Assembly: GCA_017999985.1 (NCBI GenBank)
Contig: JAGNKU010000014.1
Span: 62,001 to 126,000 of the forward strand
Length of the DNA: 64,000 nucleotides
DNA from: Phycisphaerae bacterium
GTDB taxonomy: Bacteria; Planctomycetota; Phycisphaerae; UBA1845; Fen-1342
Reading direction: 5' to 3'
The position numbers and the translations under genes were made by a program. This document shows positions 29,667-37,072 of the stretch, piece by piece; positions within the stretch are counted from its first letter, which is position 1; the number at the start of each line of letters is the position of its first letter. The notes under the pieces are model-generated. The model worked only from the letters and a program-made list of their open reading frames with translations, did not search any database and was not told the origin of the DNA.

Positions 29667-31832
29667 CTATGGCGGCGTCAGGCCGGCGACGGGTTTCTCG
29701 TGTGCGGGCTTGCGGCTCAGCAGCTGCCGCGCGGCGAACTCGGCCCCGGGCAACGCGAGCGCGCCGACGAGCCACCAGGGCCAGTGCCGCGCGGGTTCGT
29801 AGCTGAAGACCACGCGGTGCCGGCCGGCCGGGACGTCTGTGGCGGCGAACCCGGGCACGACGGGGTAAACCGTGCTCGGCACGCCGTCCACTGTGGCCCG
29901 CAATCCGGGGTGGTAGCCACAGCGGCGGATCACGGCCATTGGCCGCGCAACGTCGACTTCGCATTCCCAGAGGCTGAGTTGATGCAGCGTGGTAGCGGCC
30001 GCGGCCGGCGCGGCGGCGGCGGCGCGCAACTCGCTCATGAGCACGTTGGGATTGAGCGGACGGAGCGGGACGTCTGCAGGGGCGCGGCCGTCGATTGCGA
30101 GCGCGGGGTAGATCTGCCAACCGGGCAGGGTTGTGCGGAGCCACGCATAGCCGATGTCGTAGGCGGAGCGCTTCGTGCACGGCACGGCAAACGGGACTTG
30201 GGCGACGCCGAAGTAGGACACATCTGCGACTTCATACACGCGGTAGCGGCCGATGCTGTGGCGCAGCTCGGCGAACGGTGGCGGCTGGGCGTGCTGGTCG
30301 TAGACGAGATAACGCACACCGAAGGTGCGGCAGTAAAGTTCGTTCGCAGGATCGAACCAGACCTGCACGTCGCCGGCGAACGTGATTGGAATCCAGAGGA
30401 AGCCCAGCGTGTCGATGCCGTGCAGGAGGCACAGCGCGGTGAGTGGAATCGCATCGATGCGGAGGTATTCCGCCTCCCGCCGCGGCATGCCGACGTAGGC
30501 GCGGCCGTCCGGGAGGGCCTTCAACTGCTGCATGAGCTGCGCGACGTGGGGTGACGCGGCGAGTGCGGCGGCGGCGCGCTGCTTCCAGCCGAAGCTGTTG
30601 CGGAGATAGCTCATGCGCTCGTACCCGGGCGCGGCTATCAGCAATGTGAGCGCGCCGATCGCCGCCGCTGTGCGCCAGCGCCCCTGAAACAGTCCGATGC
30701 CGCGCAGCAGCCAGGCGAGGCCGGCGCCGATGAGCACCAGGCCGAACAGGTGCACGGCGCCGATGAAGCGATGCAGCGGAATGTCCTGTGCGAGCGGCAG
30801 CAGATCGATGAGTCGTCCCCAGGTGGGGCGCCCGAAATAGAGCAGCAGCCACGCGAAGAAGAGGCCGGCCAGCAGGCGCTGTTTCGCGTCGCCGCGCCAG
30901 ACGATGTACACGAGTCCGACTGCGACGAGGATGGAGAGGGCCGGCAGGCGGCCGTAGTCGAAGAGCCGGCCGGTGACGAGGTGAAGTAGAACCGCCGGCG
31001 CACCGAGTGAGTCCCACTTCTCCTGCTTTTCCCACACGCTGTGGTTGGCGAACTCGGCGCCGCTGAGTGCGGGGACGAAGAAGTATGAACCGACGAGGAA
31101 CGCCGTACTGAGCAGCACGGCGACGCGCGCTGCGCGCCAGCGACGCTGCGGTGCCAGGATGGCGAACGCCGGGATCGACAGCGCGACCATGTATCCGTAG
31201 ACCAGTTGCGAGATGAACGTGGCGGCAATGAGGACCGCCGCCACTGACATGCCCCGGCCGGTGGACACGGCGCGGTAGGCTTCCGCCAGGGCTAGCGGCG
31301 CGAGCGCCGCGGCGACGAGCTGCGCGTACAGCCCGCTGCCGCCCCAGAGGTATGACTCGAACCCCAGTCCGTACAGGTGAGGCGTTGAGAGCAGCGGGGC
31401 AGCGAGGGCGGCGCCGCCCGCGACGAGCGGTGCGAGGCCGATCCGCCGGAAGCTGATGAACACCGACAGCGGGAACAGCGCGAGCAGCAGACCGAGTGTG
31501 AGGCGCTGGAGCGTGGCGATGGACACCGTTCCGCCGGTGAGGTGGTGGGCGGTCGCCAGCGCGACATGTGGCAGGTGCTGATAGTGCCGCAGCAGGGGGA
31601 AGCCGAGCGCCACATCGGGGTACCAGAAATCGATCGGCGAGTCCCCCCGTTGCCAGGCTTCGTCCGCGCGTGAAGCCAGCGCGACGTGGTACGCCGAGTC
31701 GTTCAAGTCCGGCGCGTCGAGCAGCACTTCGGGGGCGACGCCCACTGCGACCGCCACGGCGGCGAGCAGGACGAGACACCACCCCGCGCGGCGTTCGCGC
31801 CGCTCGGCCGTTGTCGATGCCGGCTCAACCAT
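29667..31832 (-). CDS. Large polytopic membrane protein (YfhO/GT-C-like)
   Basis: 721 residues from ATG at 31832 (frame open to 31853). After one N-terminal helix there is a luminal/periplasmic loop with DLNDSAYHVALASRADE, an early acidic motif like the catalytic DD/DxD loop of GT-C glycosyltransferases, then about twelve helices, and a C-terminal roughly 250-residue extracytoplasmic beta-rich domain (RRCGYHPGLRATVDG, VPAGRHRVVFSYEP) as in YfhO proteins. A last helix lies near residue 690. It could glycosylate lipid-linked acceptors, but no substrate is indicated. No partner genes adjoin; it lies between tRNA-His and hisS on the opposite strand. Confidence 0.65.
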   Translation of the reverse strand: MVEPASTTAERRERRAGWCLVLLAAVAVAVGVAPEVLLDAPDLNDSAYHVALASRADEAWQRGDSPIDFWYPDVALGFPLLRHYQHLPHVALATAHHLTGGTVSIATLQRLTLGLLLALFPLSVFISFRRIGLAPLVAGGAALAAPLLSTPHLYGLGFESYLWGGSGLYAQLVAAALAPLALAEAYRAVSTGRGMSVAAVLIAATFISQLVYGYMVALSIPAFAILAPQRRWRAARVAVLLSTAFLVGSYFFVPALSGAEFANHSVWEKQEKWDSLGAPAVLLHLVTGRLFDYGRLPALSILVAVGLVYIVWRGDAKQRLLAGLFFAWLLLYFGRPTWGRLIDLLPLAQDIPLHRFIGAVHLFGLVLIGAGLAWLLRGIGLFQGRWRTAAAIGALTLLIAAPGYERMSYLRNSFGWKQRAAAALAASPHVAQLMQQLKALPDGRAYVGMPRREAEYLRIDAIPLTALCLLHGIDTLGFLWIPITFAGDVQVWFDPANELYCRTFGVRYLVYDQHAQPPPFAELRHSIGRYRVYEVADVSYFGVAQVPFAVPCTKRSAYDIGYAWLRTTLPGWQIYPALAIDGRAPADVPLRPLNPNVLMSELRAAAAAPAAAATTLHQLSLWECEVDVARPMAVIRRCGYHPGLRATVDGVPSTVYPVVPGFAATDVPAGRHRVVFSYEPARHWPWWLVGALALPGAEFAARQLLSRKPAHEKPVAGLTPP

Positions 31833-31947
31833 GCGCGTCAGCGTAGCACGCAAGGCGGCGCGCTGCCACGCCCGCAGTTGCCGCGGCTTGCCCGGCGGGC
31901 GGCGTTATGGTAAACAGCCGAGCTTGCCTGAGTTCGGAGGAACGGCC

Positions 31948-33384
31948 TTGGCTGGCACTGTGGAACCGCGTCTGTTGCGGGGGTTGCGTGACTTGTTTCC
32001 CGCGCAGATGCACGCGCGGCAGTGGATCATCGATACGATTCGCGGCGTGTACGAGCGCTACGGGTTCGTGCCGCTGGGTACGCCCGCGCTGGAGTTTCTC
32101 GATGTGCTGCGCGGGACCGCTGGCGAGGAGAGCGAGAAGCAGCTTTTCGAGGTGCGTGGGCCGGAAGACGAGCGGCTGGGGCTGCGGTTCGATCAGACGG
32201 TGTCGCTGGCCCGGGTCGTGGCGCAGTATCCCGACCTGCCGCGACCGTTTCGGCGGTACCAGATTTCGCCTGCGTGGCGCTGCGACAACCCATACGAAAA
32301 GCGCGGGCGGTTTCGCGAATTCGTGCAGTTCGACATCGACGCGGTGGGCGTGGAGTCCGACGTCGCGGACCTCGAGACAATCACCGCGATGTGCGACACG
32401 ATGGCGGCGCTGGAGGTTGGGGCGTACCGCGTCCGCGTGTCGAGCCGGCGTGTGCTGAACCTGCTGATCGAGTACGCCGGTCTGCCGACCGACAGCGCCC
32501 ACGACGTCTTCCGCGTGCTGGACAAGCTCGAGAAGCTGGGGCCAGAGAAGGTCCGGCTGGAGCTGACGATCGGCTACAAGGATGAGTCCGGCAGCCCGGT
32601 GCGTGGACTGGGATACAGCAGCGCGGCCGTGGACCGTATCGACGAGTTCCTCGCGATTCGGGCGGATCGGCGGGAAGATGCGCTCGCGCAGGTGAGCAAG
32701 CTGTTCGGCGCGTTGCCGGACGCTGAGGCGGAACTCGCGCCCCTGGCGCGCATGTCGGAGCGGCTGCGCACGCTGGGCTACGGCGACGATCTGGTCGCGT
32801 ACGATTTCTCGATCGCCCGCGGGCTCGACTACTACACCGGCACGGTCTTCGAGACGGTGCTGCTCGATCTGCCGGAGTTCGGCTCGGTCTGCTCCGGCGG
32901 GCGCTATGACGACCTTGTGATGCGGTTCCTGGGCGAGCGCGTGCCGGCGGTGGGGACGTCGGTCGGCGTCGATCGGATGCTGGTCGCGCTGGAGGAGCTG
33001 GGCCGCGCGCGGCTGCGCAAGGCGACGGCGCAGGTGCTGGTGACCGCGTTCGATCAGGCGTTGATGGACCACTACGTGACCATGACGTATGAGCTGCGCC
33101 GCGCGGGCATCAACGCCGAGCTGTATCTCGGCCCGGAGAAGCGGATTGGCAAGCAGATTCGCTACGGCGACCACTACGAGATCCCGGTGCTGGTCGTGTG
33201 TGGCGGCGACGAGCACGCGCGCGGCGAGGTGCAGCTCAAGGATATGTCGGTCGGTCGGAAGCGCACGGCCGAAGTGAAGGACCGCGGTCAGTGGCGTGCC
33301 GAGCGGCCGGGGCAGTTCAACGTCCCGCGCGACCAGCTCGTGCCGGCGGTGAAGAAGCTGCTGGCGGAGATTGAAGCGTCCTGA
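31948..33384 (+). CDS. hisS: Histidyl-tRNA synthetase (atypical motif 2 loop)
   Basis: 478 residues from TTG at 31948, preferred because GGAGG lies eight nt upstream; the open frame extends to 31831. It is a class II synthetase: LRGLRDLFPAQM at the start, GLRFDQTVSLAR, motif 2 at about 101-133, and the HisRS-specific RGLDYYTGTVFE from 291. The C-terminal anticodon-binding domain includes LYLGPEKRIGKQIRYGD. The motif 2 loop reads RCDNPYEKRGRFREF (111-125), not the common RxERPQxGRxRxF loop that contacts the first pair and C73 of tRNA-His; the nearby tRNA-His lacks G-1:C73. Co-adaptation is likely (inference). Confidence 0.93.
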   Translation: MAGTVEPRLLRGLRDLFPAQMHARQWIIDTIRGVYERYGFVPLGTPALEFLDVLRGTAGEESEKQLFEVRGPEDERLGLRFDQTVSLARVVAQYPDLPRPFRRYQISPAWRCDNPYEKRGRFREFVQFDIDAVGVESDVADLETITAMCDTMAALEVGAYRVRVSSRRVLNLLIEYAGLPTDSAHDVFRVLDKLEKLGPEKVRLELTIGYKDESGSPVRGLGYSSAAVDRIDEFLAIRADRREDALAQVSKLFGALPDAEAELAPLARMSERLRTLGYGDDLVAYDFSIARGLDYYTGTVFETVLLDLPEFGSVCSGGRYDDLVMRFLGERVPAVGTSVGVDRMLVALEELGRARLRKATAQVLVTAFDQALMDHYVTMTYELRRAGINAELYLGPEKRIGKQIRYGDHYEIPVLVVCGGDEHARGEVQLKDMSVGRKRTAEVKDRGQWRAERPGQFNVPRDQLVPAVKKLLAEIEAS

Positions 33385-33485
33385 TCGCGCGACAGGGAGC
33401 CTTCAGCTATCAGCCGGAAGGGCCGATCGCCGTGCCACTCCTGTGACGGCGTGCCTTCAGAGTCGCTGGCGATTAGGATGCCGCG

Positions 33486-35321
33486 ATGGACACTGCTGAC
33501 CTGACCCCCGTTGTGCTGGATGGAGCGCGGCTGTCGATTTCTGACCTCGTCCGCGTCGCCCGCGACCCCCGTGTCGAAGTGCGCTGCGAACCGCAAGCGC
33601 TGCAGGCCGTGCAACGCGGCTGGGACGCCATCCGGCAGATCGTGGCCGATTATCAATCCGCCCTCAGCACCGGCCGGCCGCTGCCGCGCGTCTACGGCGT
33701 CACCACCGGCTTCGGCGAGTTCAAGAACAAACGCATCGAACCCGCCCACTTCGAGCAGATGCAACGCAACATCCTGCTGAGCCACTCCGTCGGCGTCGGC
33801 GATAACGCGGACCCGAACGACCCGATCAACTATTTCCCGGTCGAGGTGGTGCGCGGAGCCCTGCTGCTGCGTCTCAACGCATTCCTGAAAGGCCACTCCG
33901 GCGTGCGGCCGGAACTGGTCGAGTGCATCCGGCGAATGCTCAATCGCGGCATCGTGCCGCTCGTACCGATCCGCGGCTCGCTCGGCGCCAGCGGCGACCT
34001 GTGCCCGCTCGCGCACCTGTTCGTCGTGCTGCTCGGCGAGGGACGCTACTTCGTGGTCAAAGGCCCCGAAGACCTGGAGTATCAGACGTACGCCGGCGTG
34101 GAATTGCGGGAGGCGCGGACGCATCTGGCGGCGGACCTGGGCTACGAGACGCTGCCGACGCCGAGCTTCAAGGAGGGGCTGGCGCTGACCAATGGCGCGA
34201 ACTTCTCCGCGGCGATGCTGGCGCTCGCGGTGCACGACGCCGAGCGGCTGGCGAACGTGGCGGATGTGTCGGCCGCGCTGACGCTCGAAGGCATCTGTGG
34301 GCGGACGCGGGCGTTTGATCCGCGCGTGCATGCGGCGCGCGGGCTGGATGGGCAATGCGACAGTGCGGCGAATCTGCGGCAGATCGTCACGGGCAGCCGG
34401 CAGATGGACCGCGCCGACGATGTGCAGGATGCGTACTCGGTGCGCTGCACGCCGCAGGTGCACGGTGCGACGCGCGACGCGATCGCGTACGCGCGCATGG
34501 TCGTCGAGCGCGAGTGCAACGCCGCCACGGATAACCCGCTGTTTTTCCCTGGCGCGGGCGAGCCATGGGACAAGCAGACGTTCTACGCGAATCGGCCGGA
34601 GAGCTTCGCCGACCTGCACGCGTATTCGGCCGGGAATTTCCACGGGCAACCGCTGGCGCTGGCGGCGGATTTTCTGACGATTGGCGTCGCGGAACTCGCG
34701 GATATCGCGGAACGCCGGACGCAAATGCTGCTCGACGCCCGGCATAACCGTTATCTGCCGTCGAACCTGATTGCGCAGGGCGGGCTGAACACGGGGTACA
34801 TGATCGCGCAATACACGGCGGCGAGCGTGGTGTCGGAGAACAAGGTACTGTCGCATCCGGCGTCGGTGGACTCGATCCCGTCGTCATCGAACACGGAGGA
34901 TCACGTGTCGATGTCGACGATTGCAGCGCGGAAGTTGCGGACGGTGCTGGGCAATGCGCAGGCGGTCTTGGCGATCGAGCTGCTGGTGGCGGCACAGGCG
35001 GTGGATTGGCGCGTGGGGATGCAGCGCGATCCGAACACACCGGCGGCAGCGATGTCGGGGGCGGAAGAGTCGGTCGCGTTTGACGCCGCGACGAAACCGG
35101 AGCGGCGAGCCGCGATTGCAGCGCTACTTGGGCGCGGGACGGGGGCGGCGTATCTCGCGCTGCGGCGCGTGGCCGAGCCGATGCTGGCAGATCGCATGCT
35201 GGAGCCGGACATTCGGGCGGTGCGGCGGATCATCGATAATGGGACGCTGCTGGCGGCGGTGAACGCACGGCTGGAGACGCCGCTGCGGGGAATCCCGGCG
35301 CTGGAAAGACCGCACACATGA
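33486..35321 (+). CDS. hutH: Histidine ammonia-lyase
   Basis: 611 residues from ATG at 33486. YGVTTGFG (70-77) is the N-terminal signature, ASG at 168-170 in GSLGASGDLCPL forms the MIO electrophile, and the selectivity pair SH at 99-100 (NILLSHSVG) is the histidine-type rather than the FL or HL of phenylalanine/tyrosine lyases. SVDSIPSSSNTEDHVSM is the conserved C-terminal active-site block. It deaminates histidine to urocanate. The protein is about 100 residues longer than typical HutH, with added segments around 360-390. No other hut genes adjoin; hisS is 100 nt upstream on the same strand. Confidence 0.88.
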   Translation: MDTADLTPVVLDGARLSISDLVRVARDPRVEVRCEPQALQAVQRGWDAIRQIVADYQSALSTGRPLPRVYGVTTGFGEFKNKRIEPAHFEQMQRNILLSHSVGVGDNADPNDPINYFPVEVVRGALLLRLNAFLKGHSGVRPELVECIRRMLNRGIVPLVPIRGSLGASGDLCPLAHLFVVLLGEGRYFVVKGPEDLEYQTYAGVELREARTHLAADLGYETLPTPSFKEGLALTNGANFSAAMLALAVHDAERLANVADVSAALTLEGICGRTRAFDPRVHAARGLDGQCDSAANLRQIVTGSRQMDRADDVQDAYSVRCTPQVHGATRDAIAYARMVVERECNAATDNPLFFPGAGEPWDKQTFYANRPESFADLHAYSAGNFHGQPLALAADFLTIGVAELADIAERRTQMLLDARHNRYLPSNLIAQGGLNTGYMIAQYTAASVVSENKVLSHPASVDSIPSSSNTEDHVSMSTIAARKLRTVLGNAQAVLAIELLVAAQAVDWRVGMQRDPNTPAAAMSGAEESVAFDAATKPERRAAIAALLGRGTGAAYLALRRVAEPMLADRMLEPDIRAVRRIIDNGTLLAAVNARLETPLRGIPALERPHT

Positions 35322-35396
35322 AGTCGCGGTGTGATTGACCCTCCGCTGGCCTCTCCGTAGTGTGCCACCTCGCTGGAAGTAACTCATAACAAGGGT

Positions 35397-35443
35397 GGTA
35401 CGGGCGTCCCGCCCGTCGTCGAAACGGGCAAGATGCCGGTACC
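35397..35443. repeat. Imperfect 20-bp inverted repeat between convergent genes
   Basis: The arms GGTACGGGCGTCCCGCCCGT and the complement of 35424-35443 match at 16 of 20 positions around a 7-nt loop. The left arm contains its own palindrome ACGGGCG-TCC-CGCCCGT. It lies between the convergent hutH and HAD genes, so it may help terminate both or belong to a dispersed repeat family. No long T-tract follows. Confidence 0.6.
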
Positions 35444-35490
35444 AGCCATGTTGGAATAATCCTGCGGCACCAGACCAAGAGGGAGGGGAG

Positions 35491-36153
35491 TCACGGGGCG
35501 GTGGCGACGCTGCGCACCAGGTCGGGGGTGATTTCGTCGAGGCTACGGACAACGCTGTTGGCGCCGGCGGCCTGCAGTCGCTCCGGCGGATGCGTGCCCG
35601 CGAGGCCGATGACTTTCATGCCCGCGGCCAGCGCGGCGGCGATGCCGACCGGGGCATCTTCGACGACGACGCACTTCGATGGCGGCATTTGCAGACGGTC
35701 GGCCGTTAAGAGGAAACAATCCGGGGCGGGTTTGCCCAGGGCCACGTCGAAGCCATGCACCTCGGCGTCAAAGTAGTTCGCGATCAAACCCTCCGAGAGG
35801 ACGAGGTCGAGATTCTCCGGCGGGCCGGATGTGGCGACGCCGAGCGTGTAACCGGCCTGCCGGAGCCGGGTCAACAACTTCCGACAACCGGGCATGAGCG
35901 GCACCTTCGTGCCGATCAACTCGCGATAGACGCCCTCTTTCTCGGCGTCGTAACGGGCCACCTCGTCGTCGGTCACCTGCTCGCCCCACAGCATGCGGAT
36001 GATGTCGCGGCTGGGGCGACCGAAAGCCTGCTTGAACTGCTCGGCGGAAACTGCGATGCCATGCTGCTCGGCGAGACGTTGCCAGCTCTGGTGGTGGGCC
36101 GGGCCGGAGTCCACGAGCACGCCATCCATGTCGAAGATCACGCCGAGCGACAT
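35491..36153 (-). CDS. HAD-superfamily phosphatase/phosphoglucomutase-like
   Basis: 220 residues from ATG at 36153, preceded by AAAGGGAC; the frame is open to 36198. HAD motif I is FDMDGVLVDS (D8 nucleophile, D10), a helical cap follows, motif II is GVATSG, and motifs III/IV are GKPAPDCFL and VVVEDAPVGIAAALAAGMKV. The layout fits the beta-phosphoglucomutase/phosphoglycolate phosphatase subgroup (subclass IA). These enzymes act on small phosphorylated sugars in the cytoplasm; the substrate cannot be told by sequence. It is convergent with hutH. Confidence 0.88.
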   Translation of the reverse strand: MSLGVIFDMDGVLVDSGPAHHQSWQRLAEQHGIAVSAEQFKQAFGRPSRDIIRMLWGEQVTDDEVARYDAEKEGVYRELIGTKVPLMPGCRKLLTRLRQAGYTLGVATSGPPENLDLVLSEGLIANYFDAEVHGFDVALGKPAPDCFLLTADRLQMPPSKCVVVEDAPVGIAAALAAGMKVIGLAGTHPPERLQAAGANSVVRSLDEITPDLVRSVATAP

Positions 36154-36238
36154 AGTCGCAGTCCCTTTCGTAATACGCCGGGTGCCGGCGCCAGGCACAC
36201 AGCGTACCCGGACGGCCCGGCCGGCTCAACGCCGCGCG

Positions 36239-36267
36239 TTGTGGACGCGGCGGCGGCGGTCTACACT
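36239..36267 (+). promoter_or_regulatory. Promoter placing the TSS at or near the ABC start codon
   Basis: TTGTGG (36239-36244), a 17-nt spacer and TACACT (36262-36267). Only seven bases separate the -10 from the ATG at 36275, so the transcript would be essentially leaderless; no Shine-Dalgarno fits in between. Confidence 0.5.
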
Positions 36268-36274
36268 GGCGCCC

Positions 36275-37072
36275 ATGGAGACGTTGGAACAGTCGCAGGC
36301 GATGCCGGAGCTGCCGCCGCCGGCCGTGACGAGCGACCTGGTGGTGGAAGCCAACGCGCTGCGCAAGATATACGACACGTCGGGGCAGCAGGTTACGGCG
36401 CTCGACGGTGTTGACCTGACGGTGCCAGCGGGGCGGTTCTTCGCGATCATGGGGGCGAGCGGCTCAGGCAAGAGCACGCTACTGCACGTGATTGGCGGGT
36501 TGACACCGCCGTCGGGTGGTGTGCTGTTCGTGGAAGGGCACGACCTGGCGGCGATGTCCGACCGCGCGCGGACGATCTTTCGGCGTCGCCGGCTGGGGAT
36601 CGTGTTTCAGGAGTACAACCTGCTGCCGACGCTGACGGCCCGTGAGAACGTCGCGTTGCCGCTGCTGGTGGACGGACAATCCCTGGCCGGGTGCTGGGAG
36701 CGGGTGGACGAGCTGCTGGCGATCGTGCACTTGCAGCAGCGGGCGGACCATCGACCGGACGCGCTGTCCGGCGGCGAGCAGCAGCGCGTGGCGATTGCGC
36801 GGGCGCTGCTGAATGATCCGGCGATCATCCTGGCGGACGAGCCGACGGGCAACCTGGATTCTAAGCAGTCGGCAGAAATCTGGACGCTGCTGCGCAAAGT
36901 GGCGGACGAACGGGGCAAGACGATCCTGATGGTGACCCACGAGGCCCACGGGGCGGCGTACGCGGACCGCGTCATCGTGCTGAAGGACGGCCGCGTGGTG
37001 GGCTCGATCGAACCGAAAGGCGCGGCGGATGCGGCACTGGTCGCAACTGGCTACCAGGAACTGGCGGGTTAA
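36275..37072 (+). CDS. ABC transporter ATP-binding protein (LolD/MacB type)
   Basis: 265 residues from ATG at 36275. Walker A GASGSGKS at 60-67, LSGGEQQR at 164-171 and Walker B IILADEP at 184-190 are intact, and the [11 protein letters not shown] motif after Walker B marks the MacB/LolD/FtsE subfamily, which moves lipoproteins or extracytoplasmic substrates by mechanotransmission instead of through a membrane channel. It overlaps the following FtsX-type permease gene by 44 nt, so they form one complex. A promoter directly before the ATG suggests a leaderless message. Confidence 0.93.
   Translation: METLEQSQAMPELPPPAVTSDLVVEANALRKIYDTSGQQVTALDGVDLTVPAGRFFAIMGASGSGKSTLLHVIGGLTPPSGGVLFVEGHDLAAMSDRARTIFRRRRLGIVFQEYNLLPTLTARENVALPLLVDGQSLAGCWERVDELLAIVHLQQRADHRPDALSGGEQQRVAIARALLNDPAIILADEPTGNLDSKQSAEIWTLLRKVADERGKTILMVTHEAHGAAYADRVIVLKDGRVVGSIEPKGAADAALVATGYQELAG

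Noticed and set aside
31831-31947. N-terminal extension of HisRS
   Set aside because: TTG 31948 with GGAGG matches the family start; the extension overlaps the divergent gene's upstream region and lacks similarity.
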